DNA from: JAXLVB01 sp046329195
Lineage (GTDB): Bacteria; Bacteroidota; Bacteroidia; Cytophagales; Spirosomataceae
Length of the DNA stretch: 64,000 bases
Reading direction: 5' to 3'
Assembly (NCBI GenBank): GCA_046329195.1
Contig: JAXLVB010000001.1
Span: 744,001 to 808,000 of the forward strand
This document shows, in pieces, positions 1 through 7,442 of the stretch. Position 1 is the first letter of the stretch. The number at the start of each line of letters is the position of its first letter. The notes below the pieces were generated by a model. It had not been told where the DNA came from. It ran no database searches and saw only the letters and a program-made list of their open reading frames with translations. The position numbers and the translations under genes are program-made.

Positions 1-469
1 CATCAATCCCTTGATTAATACCTTGTGCCCACTGCTGGTTTTTGAAGTTGGGTACTACTTCGTTCGTAATAATACGCTTTGCAATGGCGTCAGGAATGGC
101 TCCCTCCATACCTCTACCAGTAGCAATAAAGATTTTGCGGGTTTCGGTTGCCCACAAAAACACAATGCCATTGTTTTTGCCTTTTTGCCCTACGCCCCAC
201 GTTTCGCCCAACTTAAAAGCATAGTCACTGGGTGGGTAGTCGCCTGTGGTAGGTACAATTACTACCACGATTTGGGTCGAGGTAGAGTCATTGTAGGCTA
301 CTAATTTTTGTTCTAAGGCCGCTCGTTCGTCGGGGCGGAGCATTCCCACCAAATCGTTGACCAACTTGGGAGGGTTTGGCCGAGGAGGGATGTCTTGGGC
401 AATTGCTGACGGAATCAAGGCCAAAATGCACCAAGCAAGCGATAAAAAAGTGGTTAGCTTACGTAGCAT
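1..469 (-). CDS. TPM-domain protein, secreted (3' end outside window)
   Basis: The reading frame is open from an ATG at 469 down to the window edge, giving about 156 residues with the C-terminus missing. The first ~25 residues (MLRKLTTFLS... ending SAIAQ) form a signal peptide. A TPM (YgcG/Psb32-type) domain follows, with LVNDLVGMLRPDERAALEQ, TQIVVVIVP, NNGIVFLWA and a GRGMEGAIPD segment. Such proteins are usually membrane-anchored through a glycine-rich tail, which would lie beyond base 1. It is the last of three genes (LemA, cytoplasmic TPM, secreted TPM), a set that often co-occurs in Bacteroidota. The biochemical role is not established. Confidence 0.88.
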   Translation of the reverse strand, partial: MLRKLTTFLSLAWCILALIPSAIAQDIPPRPNPPKLVNDLVGMLRPDERAALEQKLVAYNDSTSTQIVVVIVPTTGDYPPSDYAFKLGETWGVGQKGKNNGIVFLWATETRKIFIATGRGMEGAIPDAIAKRIITNEVVPNFKNQQWAQGINQGID

Positions 470-491
470 GGAGGAAAAAATAGAAAGTAAG

Positions 492-515
492 AAAAGGGGC
501 GTACAAGCCCCTTTT
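492..515 (-). terminator. Hairpin between the two TPM genes
   Basis: A perfect 9-bp inverted repeat (AAAAGGGGC / GCCCCTTTT) with a six-base loop lies just after the stop of the 523-948 gene, with a pyrimidine-rich tail on the minus strand. It should end or reduce transcription before the secreted TPM gene, so the three-gene set may not be transcribed as one uniform unit. Confidence 0.6.
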
Positions 516-522
516 CGATAAA

Positions 523-948
523 TTAACCAAACGAAATATCGTCCGATAGTTCGTTGGTGTCGTCATCTTGGTATGGAAAGTAGGCTTGAAGCTGCTGGCC
601 AGCTAACTGGATTCCAGCACTAAGCCCTTCAGCATACTCGGCTTTTTGAAAATGCTTGCGCATCAAATCACGAGTAGTTTGCCAGAAATCATCGGGCACA
701 ACGGCGTCAATGCCTTCGTCGCCCAGAATGGCAAATTTACGGTCTTCGGTTGCTACATAAAACAATACCCCATTCCGACGTTCGGTTCGGTGCATACCCA
801 AGTTAAAAAACACTTCTTTAGCTCGGTCAAGTACCTCGTCCGAAGTGCAATTCGCCTCAATATGCACCTTCACCTCACCAGAGGTATTTTTTTCAGCGGC
901 TTTGATAGTCGCTACAATTTGCTTTTGTTGTTCGTCGGTAAGTAACAT
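523..948 (-). CDS. TPM-domain protein, cytoplasmic-type
   Basis: A 141-residue protein without signal peptide or transmembrane segment, consisting almost entirely of one TPM domain. It shows SGEVKVHIE near residue 23, a RRNGVLFYVATEDRKFAILGD core and DAVVPDDFW. The C-terminal ~15 residues are acidic (DDDTNELSDD). It lies 56 bases downstream of LemA on the same strand. The small soluble TPM protein beside LemA and a secreted TPM protein is a recurrent gene order, and a shared envelope-related role is inferred from that alone. Confidence 0.85.
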   Translation of the reverse strand: MLLTDEQQKQIVATIKAAEKNTSGEVKVHIEANCTSDEVLDRAKEVFFNLGMHRTERRNGVLFYVATEDRKFAILGDEGIDAVVPDDFWQTTRDLMRKHFQKAEYAEGLSAGIQLAGQQLQAYFPYQDDDTNELSDDISFG

Positions 949-1004
949 GAAGTATCAGTTACGGATTGTGCTTGAGATGACGAGCAGTTGATAACCGATA
1001 AGCC

Positions 1005-1586
1005 TTAAAACTTCACGGTAGGTGCTTTTTGAGCAGCTGCATCAGCTTCAAAGAATCCCTTCTTCGAGAAGCCAAACATCCCTGCCAGTAGATTGGTTGG
1101 GAAGGTCACCACTCGCTGGTTGAAAGCCTTTACAATATCATTGAAGTTGTTGCGCTCTACGGCAATGCGGTTTTCAGTACCTTCTAATTGAGCTTGCAGT
1201 TCCGAAAAGTTCTGTGTGGCTTTCAGCTGTGGGTAGTTTTCGGCTACGGCCATCAAACGAGACAGAGCGCCACTCAATTGAGATTGTGCTTCTTGGAACT
1301 TAGCCATATTTTCGGGGGTGATGTCGTCGGCTTTGAGTTGAATAGAGGTAGCTTTTGAACGAGCTTCGATAACGGCAGTGAGCGTGCTTTTTTCAAAATT
1401 AGCAGCGCCTTGTACGGTATTTACCAAGTTCGGAATCAAGTCCAATCGGCGTTGATACTGCGTTTGTACTTTGGCCCAAGCAGCTTCTACTTCTTGGTTT
1501 TGTGTAGCCAGACCGTTGTAGGTACTACAACCGTACATTCCAAAAACGCCTAAAACGACCAACAAAATAATGGTGCTCTTTGACAT
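1005..1586 (-). CDS. lemA: LemA family protein
   Basis: A 193-residue LemA protein. It has one N-terminal hydrophobic helix ending in GMYGC, which could be a signal anchor or a lipobox. The LemA signature follows (NGLATQNQEVEAAWAKVQTQYQRR, DLIPNLVNTVQG), then long helices and the family NNFNDIVKAFNQRV segment near residue 150. Family members are membrane-attached helical bundles of unclear function. It heads the LemA-TPM-TPM cluster and has its own promoter at 1624-1653. Confidence 0.93.
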   Translation of the reverse strand: MSKSTIILLVVLGVFGMYGCSTYNGLATQNQEVEAAWAKVQTQYQRRLDLIPNLVNTVQGAANFEKSTLTAVIEARSKATSIQLKADDITPENMAKFQEAQSQLSGALSRLMAVAENYPQLKATQNFSELQAQLEGTENRIAVERNNFNDIVKAFNQRVVTFPTNLLAGMFGFSKKGFFEADAAAQKAPTVKF

Positions 1587-1623
1587 GGTGTTGAAAGTTA
1601 GATTTCAGGGTTAAATTTTGACC

Positions 1624-1653
1624 CAAATGTATAGCTTTCTTGGAGATTTCAAA
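1624..1653 (-). promoter_or_regulatory. Bacteroidota-type promoter for lemA
   Basis: Read on the minus strand, TTTG is followed by 18 nt and then TACATTTG, matching the Bacteroidota housekeeping promoter (TTTG, spacer, TAnnTTTG). The predicted start is near 1617, about 30 nt before the lemA ATG. Confidence 0.65.
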
Positions 1654-1722
1654 GTGAAATTTTGGATGAACGCACCCCAGCAGGACAGAACTATCCGAAA
1701 AGTTGTGATGAAATTCCAATCG

Positions 1723-3147
1723 CTATGCTTTTAACCATTTGCGAGCATTTACTAGTGATTTAGGATAATGTACCCCCAGCCATATGCCAAACTGCTGCTG
1801 CTCTTGTGAAGTAAGCAGGGAGGTAAGGTGGATTTTTTCAGCAGAAACAGGTTCAAGCTCAGGTAACCAGTGCTTGACATACGCACCTGCTGGGTCGTAG
1901 CGAGAGGCTTGGGTGTAGCTATTGAAGTATCTATTTTCTCGGGGGTCGTTGCCTACTCCTGCTACATAGTTCCAGTTGCCCCAGTTAGAGCATACATCGT
2001 AGTCGAGGAGTTGGCTTTCAAACCAAGCAGCGCCCCAGGTCCAGTCAAGGTGTAAGTCTTTAGCCAAAAAATTGGCTACATTTTGGCGGCCTCGGTTGCT
2101 CATAAAACCTGTTTGAGCCAGTTCTCGCATGTTAGCATCAATCAGCGGAACACCTGTGTGGCCTTGTTGCCAGCATTCAAACAGATGTGTATTCTGTTGC
2201 CATTTGATGCGTGGGTCGTTTTTGATGCCTTGAGGCAAAAAAAGGTTATTACCATACTTGAGCGCCACAAACCGGAAGTAATCACGCCAAAGCAACTCAA
2301 AAATGAGCCAATAGGTAGAGTCGTTGGCAATGCGGTCGTGTTCGTAGCGTTTTACTTGCTCATAGACATATCGTGGAGATAGACAGCCATTGGCAAGCCA
2401 AACCGAAAACTTCGACGAGAAATCCAACCCCAACATTTCGTTGCGAGTTTCTTTGTAGAGGCGCAGGCGGTCTTTTTTCCAAAAATACTCCTCTAAGCGA
2501 GCCAAGGCGGCGGTTTCGCCCCCTTGATACAAAAGCGAGACCGAAGTTTGCTCAAACCCAAAGTCAACAAGTTGTGGCAAGGGACCAGCTTCTACGTTGA
2601 CCTTGAGGGGTAACAGCGTAGGAACAGGATAGCTGGCTCGTACCTTGGCATATCGTTCTGTTTTTTTACGGAATTCAGTAAAAATATCAGGAAGTTGCTC
2701 TATGTCAAACGGTAGGTCATCGTGATGAAATAAGGTGGCCATCCAAAAAAACTGCATCGAGATACCTTGCTGTTGAAGGCGTGTTTCGACCAAACTATCT
2801 ACGTTTACTTCCTCCGAGGTGACTTCTTCGGATGTAAAAACAGCCTGAGCCTGAAGGTGTTGCGCTAGGTTTGGGATGATGTCTTCGGGTTTACCTACTC
2901 GAATGAGCAGCTCAGAACCCATCTGCTGGAGGCGTTGGCGCAAGTCCGCAACCGATTGAAGAAGCAACTGAGTGCGTAATAGACCCGTTTTGGGAAACCC
3001 CAACTCCAGCGACCGAAACCAGCGTGGGTCAAAAATATAGAGTGGCACCACCTGCGTGGTTTGCTGAGAGGCTTTAAAAAGGGCTTCGTGGTCGTGTACA
3101 CGGAGGTCGTTTCTGAACCAAACAAGAATAGGCGACGTAGTAGGCAT
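1723..3147 (-). CDS. Cryptochrome DASH (photolyase family)
   Basis: A 474-residue photolyase/cryptochrome of the DASH group. The N-terminal antenna-binding domain begins LVWFRNDLRVHDHEAL. The C-terminal FAD domain has FELLWRDYFRF, NRGRQNVANFLAKDL and the DASH-type stretch WGNWNYVAGVGNDPREN followed by RYFNSYTQASRYDP. DASH proteins bind FAD and a folate antenna and repair cyclobutane dimers mainly in single-stranded DNA. It appears monocistronic, with no photolyase-operon neighbours, and no clear promoter was recognised in the 3148-3200 region. Confidence 0.93.
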   Translation of the reverse strand: MPTTSPILVWFRNDLRVHDHEALFKASQQTTQVVPLYIFDPRWFRSLELGFPKTGLLRTQLLLQSVADLRQRLQQMGSELLIRVGKPEDIIPNLAQHLQAQAVFTSEEVTSEEVNVDSLVETRLQQQGISMQFFWMATLFHHDDLPFDIEQLPDIFTEFRKKTERYAKVRASYPVPTLLPLKVNVEAGPLPQLVDFGFEQTSVSLLYQGGETAALARLEEYFWKKDRLRLYKETRNEMLGLDFSSKFSVWLANGCLSPRYVYEQVKRYEHDRIANDSTYWLIFELLWRDYFRFVALKYGNNLFLPQGIKNDPRIKWQQNTHLFECWQQGHTGVPLIDANMRELAQTGFMSNRGRQNVANFLAKDLHLDWTWGAAWFESQLLDYDVCSNWGNWNYVAGVGNDPRENRYFNSYTQASRYDPAGAYVKHWLPELEPVSAEKIHLTSLLTSQEQQQFGIWLGVHYPKSLVNARKWLKA

Positions 3148-3409
3148 GAAGTATAATGGCGATTTGTGCCCTCAGTAATATATTAATTATCAAGGGTTTG
3201 CTTTGTTGGTAAACTTAATTTTCATGAAGATAACCACATGTAGAGCCAACTTGTTGCCATCTGTGTGATGTTCAGTGGGGTTGAGATGAATGTTGACAAC
3301 AACGTGGGGTACAACAAGATGCAAATGATTAAAGACACTAAAAATTAGATAGTTAAGAGTATTTTTAAATTCCAAAATTTTCAAATCCCTAAATTCTCCT
3401 TCGAAAAAG
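3148..3409. other. Intergenic region, no supported gene
   Basis: AT-rich sequence between the divergently transcribed Cry-DASH gene and the tyrosine leader. A 75-codon open frame on the minus strand (3190-3417) has no recognisable features. Nothing else stands out before the promoter at 3410. Confidence 0.5.
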
Positions 3410-3440
3410 TTGCACACAAAAAGTAAATTCCCTTACTTTG
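3410..3440 (+). promoter_or_regulatory. Promoter of the tyrosine-attenuator operon
   Basis: TTG at 3410-3412, a 20-nt spacer and TTACTTTG at 3433-3440 fit the Bacteroidota promoter with one mismatch in the -7 element (TTnnTTTG rather than TAnnTTTG). The predicted start near 3446 lies about 10 nt before the leader-peptide ATG. The same short spacing is seen upstream of the greA leader. Confidence 0.5.
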
Positions 3441-3455
3441 AGCATCTAATTTACA

Positions 3456-3515
3456 ATGACGCCACACAACGCATATTTGGCTTATGGTTATTACTACTAT
3501 ACAGTAGTGATCTGA
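3456..3515 (+). CDS. Tyrosine-rich leader peptide
   Basis: A 19-codon frame, ATG to TGA, encodes MTPHNAYLAYGYYYYTVVI. Six of 19 residues are tyrosine, four of them consecutive (TAT TAC TAC TAT at 3489-3500). It lies in front of a rho-independent hairpin and two aromatic amino acid genes. The stop codon at 3513-3515 overlaps GAGCCG (3514-3519), which is complementary to CGGCTC in the terminator's first arm. This is the arrangement of classical trp/phe/his leaders. Translation has not been shown, but the composition and position are hard to explain otherwise. Confidence 0.87.
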   Translation: MTPHNAYLAYGYYYYTVVI

Positions 3516-3594
3516 GCCGCATTTGTCGTAGTTTGATTCCAGAAACCAAAAAACTAATAGATAGATAGCCGGCTCGCAAGAGTCGGCTTTTTTT
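3514..3594 (+). promoter_or_regulatory. Attenuator: antiterminator strand plus intrinsic terminator
   Basis: The terminator is AGCCGGCTC (3567-3575), loop GCAA, GAGTCGGCT (3580-3588), giving nine pairs with one G-U, then a run of seven T. The alternative fold pairs GAGCCG (3514-3519) with CGGCTC (3570-3575), which destroys the terminator. A ribosome that reaches the TGA at 3513 would hide 3514-3519 and allow termination. A ribosome stalled at the four Tyr codons would leave it free and allow read-through. The aminotransferase ATG is only 13 nt after the T run. Confidence 0.83.
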
Positions 3595-3607
3595 ATACGT
3601 GTTTGTT

Positions 3608-4762
3608 ATGAACATCCGACCCGCTCAACGCCTCGACGCCATTCAAGAGTACTACTTTTCGACAAAGCTGAAAGAAATTGCAGCTATGAATGCCGCTGGC
3701 AAAAAAGTGCTGAATTTAGGAATCGGCAGCCCAGACCTCCCTCCTTCTGATGAAACCATCGCTGTATTGACCACCTCTGCGCAAAATCCCAAACACCATG
3801 CGTATCAAAGTTACGTGGGTATTCCGGCGCTACGAGAAGCCTTCGCCCAATGGTATCAGACGTATTTTGGCGTTTCGTTAAACCCTGTCAATGAGGTTTT
3901 GCCGCTGATTGGTTCCAAAGAAGGCATCATGCACATTGCCATGACCTACCTAGAGCCTGGCACCGAAGCATTGATTCCTAACCCAGGGTATCCCACCTAC
4001 CGCTCGGCGTCATTGCTGGCAGGAGCCAGTTTGCGAGAATATGAGCTATCGGCCGACAACGGTTGGCTGCCTGATTTGGAAGCACTAAGTCAGCAGGATC
4101 TCTCCAAGGTACGCCTTATGTGGGTCAACTACCCGCACATGCCTACGGGCGCACAAGCCAACAAAGCATTTTTTGAACAACTGATTCAGTTTGGAAAAAA
4201 ACATAACATTCTGATTGTCAATGACAATCCATACAGTTTTATCTTGAACGAGAACTACCTCAGTATCTTGTCGGTAGAAGGAGCTAAAGAGGTAGCTTTG
4301 GAGCTAAATTCGTTGAGTAAGTCACACAACATGGCGGGCTGGCGAGTAGGAATGCTGGCTGGAAACGCCGAATACATAGCAGATGTCCTGCGGTTTAAGA
4401 GTAATATGGACTCGGGGATGTTCTTACCGATACAAGCTGCTGCGGTGCAAGCCTTGAGCAATCCGCCCAGCTGGTATGCCGAACTTAACCAAATTTATCG
4501 TCGGCGCCAGCAAACGGTATTTGAATTGTTATCACTACTCAACTGTATCTTCGACACGACCCAAACAGGCATGTTTGTATGGGCAAAAGTACCGGCTCCT
4601 TATGCCGATGCGTATGCGCTTTCGGACGAAATTCTTTACAACAAAAACGTTTTCCTAACGCCAGGAGGGATTTTTGGTTCGCAAGGCAACTCATATATCC
4701 GTATTTCGCTCTGTGCCGATGTCAGTCTGTTTGAAGAAGCCATTGAGCGTATTAAGTCGTGA
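3608..4762 (+). CDS. PLP-dependent class I/II aminotransferase, probably aromatic amino acid
   Basis: The 384-residue product (starting MNIRPAQRLDAIQEYYF) is a fold-type I aminotransferase. It has NLGIGSPDLPPS near the N-terminus, NPGYPTYR, NDNPYSF and SLSKSHNMAGWRVG, in which Lys238 should form the PLP aldimine. ATG 3608 is preferred to GTG 3599, which almost abuts the attenuator T run. The tyrosine leader in front and prephenate dehydrogenase behind suggest that it converts 4-hydroxyphenylpyruvate (and perhaps phenylpyruvate) to the amino acid. The sequence alone would also allow an aspartate- or LL-DAP-type enzyme. Confidence 0.88.
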   Translation: MNIRPAQRLDAIQEYYFSTKLKEIAAMNAAGKKVLNLGIGSPDLPPSDETIAVLTTSAQNPKHHAYQSYVGIPALREAFAQWYQTYFGVSLNPVNEVLPLIGSKEGIMHIAMTYLEPGTEALIPNPGYPTYRSASLLAGASLREYELSADNGWLPDLEALSQQDLSKVRLMWVNYPHMPTGAQANKAFFEQLIQFGKKHNILIVNDNPYSFILNENYLSILSVEGAKEVALELNSLSKSHNMAGWRVGMLAGNAEYIADVLRFKSNMDSGMFLPIQAAAVQALSNPPSWYAELNQIYRRRQQTVFELLSLLNCIFDTTQTGMFVWAKVPAPYADAYALSDEILYNKNVFLTPGGIFGSQGNSYIRISLCADVSLFEEAIERIKS

Positions 4763-4909
4763 TTAGAAATTAGTGACTGGTTACTGGTATGGTGTAATAT
4801 GTTCGTTATCAAAACAATAACACCGTGTCATCCATGAAAAATAATACAATCGTACCAGCAAACCTCCTGATTCTGTTCAGCTACCTAGTAAGTACTATTT
4901 TGTTACATC

Positions 4910-5791
4910 GTGGCGGCGTATGGCATACGCCTCACCAAACCATATAAAACCTTGACTATTTCAATTGTTGGCCTCGGACTAATTGGTGGCTCTATGGCTT
5001 TGAGCCTCAAAGACAGTGGCTTTGCCGCTACCGTTATTGGCGTTGACAACCGCATGGAACACGTGGTAAAAGCGCTTGAATTACAGCTTATTGACCGGGT
5101 AGCGTTACTCCCCGACGCCATTAAGCAGGCAGACATCGTGATTATGGCCGTACCCGTAGATGTACTGGTTACACTACTGCCGCAAGTCTTGGATTTGGTC
5201 GAAAACCAAGTAGTTATTGACGTGGGCTCTACCAAGCGCCCTATCATCGAGGCGGTGAAAGACCACCCCAAACGGATTAATTTTGTGGCTACGCACCCCA
5301 TGGCTGGTACCGAATTTTCGGGACCTGAGGCCGCTATTCGGCATTTATTTGATAGCAAATACACCGTGATTTGCGACCAAGAGGATTCTATGCCCGAGGC
5401 CGTTGCCCTCATTCAGCAGCTTTACGAAGCCATTGGCATGACCGTTACGTTTTACGACTCCACCTCGCACGATATGCACACAGCGTACATCTCGCACATT
5501 TCGCATATCTGCTCTTTTGCCTTGGCGCTTACCGTACTTGAAAAAGAAAAAGAAGAAACCCGCATTTTTGAATTGGCCAGCACCGGGTTTGCCTCCACCG
5601 TTCGTTTAGCTAAAAGTAACCCTGATACGTGGATTCCGATTTTTCGCCAAAATCAAGACAACTTACTTGATGTGTTGGATGAGTACATCAATACCCTCCT
5701 AAAGTTCAAAGGCTTAATGCTGTCGGGTGGTTATGAGAAATTTTACGAATACCTCCAACACGGCAATGAAATCAAGCGGATTTTGAAGTAG
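4910..5791 (+). CDS. tyrA: Prephenate dehydrogenase
   Basis: The protein is up to 293 residues. It opens with a Rossmann motif (SIVGLGLIGGSMALSLKD) and continues with VPVDVLVTLLP, VIDVGSTKRP, THPMAGTEFSGPEAA and HDMHTAYISHISHICSFAL, all typical of TyrA. It oxidatively decarboxylates prephenate to 4-hydroxyphenylpyruvate with NAD(P)+. There is no chorismate mutase or ACT domain fused. GTG 4910 is the first start after an in-frame stop at 4889. TTG 4952 would give the shorter N-terminus usual in the family, so the start is uncertain. The 147-nt gap after the aminotransferase has no terminator. Confidence 0.93.
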   Translation: MAAYGIRLTKPYKTLTISIVGLGLIGGSMALSLKDSGFAATVIGVDNRMEHVVKALELQLIDRVALLPDAIKQADIVIMAVPVDVLVTLLPQVLDLVENQVVIDVGSTKRPIIEAVKDHPKRINFVATHPMAGTEFSGPEAAIRHLFDSKYTVICDQEDSMPEAVALIQQLYEAIGMTVTFYDSTSHDMHTAYISHISHICSFALALTVLEKEKEETRIFELASTGFASTVRLAKSNPDTWIPIFRQNQDNLLDVLDEYINTLLKFKGLMLSGGYEKFYEYLQHGNEIKRILK

Positions 5792-5818
5792 GGGGACCTA
5801 CTTCAAAACCCGCTTGAT
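5771..5818. terminator. 21-bp hairpin overlapping the tyrA stop codon
   Basis: ATCAAGCGG-A-TTTTGAAGTAGG pairs with its complement across a GGGA tetraloop: 9 + 12 pairs with one A/C mismatch. The first arm contains the last six codons and stop of tyrA. There is no uridine run on either side, so it is an unusual terminator. It lies between convergent genes (tyrA and the 5834-6922 gene) and may instead protect the 3' end. Confidence 0.55.
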
Positions 5819-5833
5819 ACGAACTTATTTTGA

Positions 5834-6922
5834 TTACAGAAATTTAAACTTTTGCTGGTATTTTTCACTACATAGACCTAGTCCTGTTCCCAATACACCA
5901 GAAAAATAGGCTAACCAAAAGTGGTATTCGTAAATACGTGTATTGTTTATCCAAAGCCCCATAACACACCACATAGTGAAAGGTAATAGAGCAAGGCTCA
6001 GTTTTGTGAGTAGAGAAAGTTTGGGGTGTTTTTGTAGAATATGGCTAAAGCCAAAATGAAAAATACCTACACAAATTGGAAAAGTGGTGTTTACATCAAA
6101 ATAGCCAACCTTAACTAAAAAGCTGAAATTTAAGAATAGTACCATAATCCAGCCTATCCAACCTGCTAAAAATAAACTTAATGGCGAACATGTGCTTAAG
6201 TAATTGGTAAAACGTAGTTGTGTGGTTTGGTGGCTTTTAAGAATAGTAGCTAGAAAAAACGCTACACAAAGAAATAGCAAAATAATCTGAAAGTTCCATC
6301 CAATTAACAAAATCCAGCCGCTAAACTCTTCTATCTGATTAGGAGCAATTTTTAGTTTAAACAGAGTAACGGCATCACAAGACCAAACGATAAAGACAAT
6401 TAAAAACAATCTAAAAAGGAGCGTATAGACCTGTTTTGTTAACAATTCATCCCATTTAACTTTCAACCATTCTCGTTTGAACCAACTGAGGCTAATTCCC
6501 CCCAGTATCACAGTAATAAATGCAACGTCTATTACAGCTACCCATTGATAATTGATAAAAGGGCGTAAACCATTTTGCAAAAAAACAAATGTTACAATTC
6601 GTGAAAGAATCTGAACAAAACTGCTGATTATCAACCCAATAGCCACAATTACAATAACAGTTCTTGCTTTTCTTAACCAAAAACTATTGAGTTTCGTTTT
6701 TTCAAACGCCTCAGCAATCACCATTGGAGTTCCAATGCGTTTTTGAGCAACCCAAAAAGCCTCCTCTGCCGACAAATCTTTTTTCTTCAATACATCGATT
6801 TCATCCTCTAAATGGTTGGATAGTTCTTCAATGTCTTCACTTGTTAGAGTGCCTTGCTTTTGGAGTACATTTTTCCAAGTCTGTATGGCATTTTCTAAAT
6901 GGAAGGGGTTGATAGATTCCAT
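5834..6922 (-). CDS. Membrane protein with permease-prefix/HAAS-like N-terminal domain, partner of PadR
   Basis: A 362-residue protein. Its N-terminal ~80 residues are soluble and helical (SEDIEELSNHLEDEIDVLKKKDLSAEEAFWVAQKRIG), as in permease-prefix-1/HAAS-type domains. About eight to nine hydrophobic segments follow. Its start overlaps the end of the PadR gene by 28 nt, implying translational coupling. PadR regulators are often co-transcribed with such membrane partners, which they control. The gene is clearly more AT-rich than its neighbours, which may indicate acquisition. Transport function is not demonstrated by any motif. Confidence 0.8.
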   Translation of the reverse strand: MESINPFHLENAIQTWKNVLQKQGTLTSEDIEELSNHLEDEIDVLKKKDLSAEEAFWVAQKRIGTPMVIAEAFEKTKLNSFWLRKARTVIVIVAIGLIISSFVQILSRIVTFVFLQNGLRPFINYQWVAVIDVAFITVILGGISLSWFKREWLKVKWDELLTKQVYTLLFRLFLIVFIVWSCDAVTLFKLKIAPNQIEEFSGWILLIGWNFQIILLFLCVAFFLATILKSHQTTQLRFTNYLSTCSPLSLFLAGWIGWIMVLFLNFSFLVKVGYFDVNTTFPICVGIFHFGFSHILQKHPKLSLLTKLSLALLPFTMWCVMGLWINNTRIYEYHFWLAYFSGVLGTGLGLCSEKYQQKFKFL

Positions 6923-7245
6923 AGCTTTGTTAGGATTGAATTAATTAAATTCCAATTTTGCTTTTCGGTCTCTAATACTTGTTTACCTTCTTCTCGAAGG
7001 CGATAATATCTTCGTTGTCTTGCGTTTTCACCAATTTTCCAGAATGATTCTATCAGTTTTCGTTCTTCCAATTTTCTCAAAATCGGATATAAAGTTCCTT
7101 CTGGATACTCAAGTGTACCACCTGATAGCTCTTTTACTTGGTTAATTATTTCGTAGCCATAACTCTCTCCATTTTTTAATATGGTCAAAATCAATGGAAT
7201 AGAAGATGCTGCCACAAGATCTTTAGATAGTTCAGCCATATACAT
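6895..7245 (-). CDS. PadR family transcriptional regulator
   Basis: About 116 residues from ATG 7245, or 114 from ATG 7239. The winged-helix core is intact: SIPLILTILKNGESYGYEI, LSGGTLEYPEGTLYPILRKLEERKLI and RRRYYRLREEGKQVL, characteristic of PadR with a short C-terminus. The frame stays open upstream to 7383, but a promoter and operator at 7240-7291 fix the start at 7245 or 7239. It probably represses its own operon, including the downstream membrane protein, and releases on binding an unknown ligand. Confidence 0.92.
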   Translation of the reverse strand: MYMAELSKDLVAASSIPLILTILKNGESYGYEIINQVKELSGGTLEYPEGTLYPILRKLEERKLIESFWKIGENARQRRYYRLREEGKQVLETEKQNWNLINSILTKLWNLSTPSI

Positions 7246-7291
7246 CGAAGTTCTATGCCTGCAAATATACATAGAACTTCGATGTATCAAA
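7240..7291 (-). promoter_or_regulatory. PadR promoter embedded in an 18-bp palindromic operator
   Basis: ATACATCGAAGTTCTATG (7240-7257) and its exact reverse complement (7270-7287) flank a 12-nt centre. On the minus strand that centre holds the -7 box TATATTTG (7262-7269), and TTTG (7288-7291) lies 18 nt upstream as the -33 box. The repeat therefore brackets the RNA polymerase contacts, and the PadR ATG lies inside the left arm. This is the expected layout for an autorepressor operator. Confidence 0.82.
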
Positions 7292-7356
7292 ATTTCTCTC
7301 TGCTTTTTTCTTAAATTCGCACATAGGCTATTTATATTAATCGTCGAGTATCCTAA

Positions 7357-7376
7357 GCCGAATTGGTAAATTCGGC
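7357..7376. repeat. 8-bp perfect inverted repeat upstream of the DUF1800 gene
   Basis: GCCGAATT-GGTA-AATTCGGC is a compact hairpin or dyad operator in the region between the divergent PadR and DUF1800 genes. It lies 25 nt before a TAGTTTTG (-7-like) box at 7401-7408. No T run follows, so an operator or an RNA leader element is likelier than a terminator. Confidence 0.4.
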
Positions 7377-7442
7377 ATACCACAGCATTAAACCTTTCCG
7401 TAGTTTTGTTGTCTTACCGACAATTTATAAGCAGGATGTGTT

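Noticed and set aside
3190..3417. 75-codon minus-strand ORF between Cry-DASH and the tyrosine leader
   Set aside because: No recognisable domain or signal, and composition like noncoding AT-rich DNA. It overlaps the predicted promoter of the attenuator.
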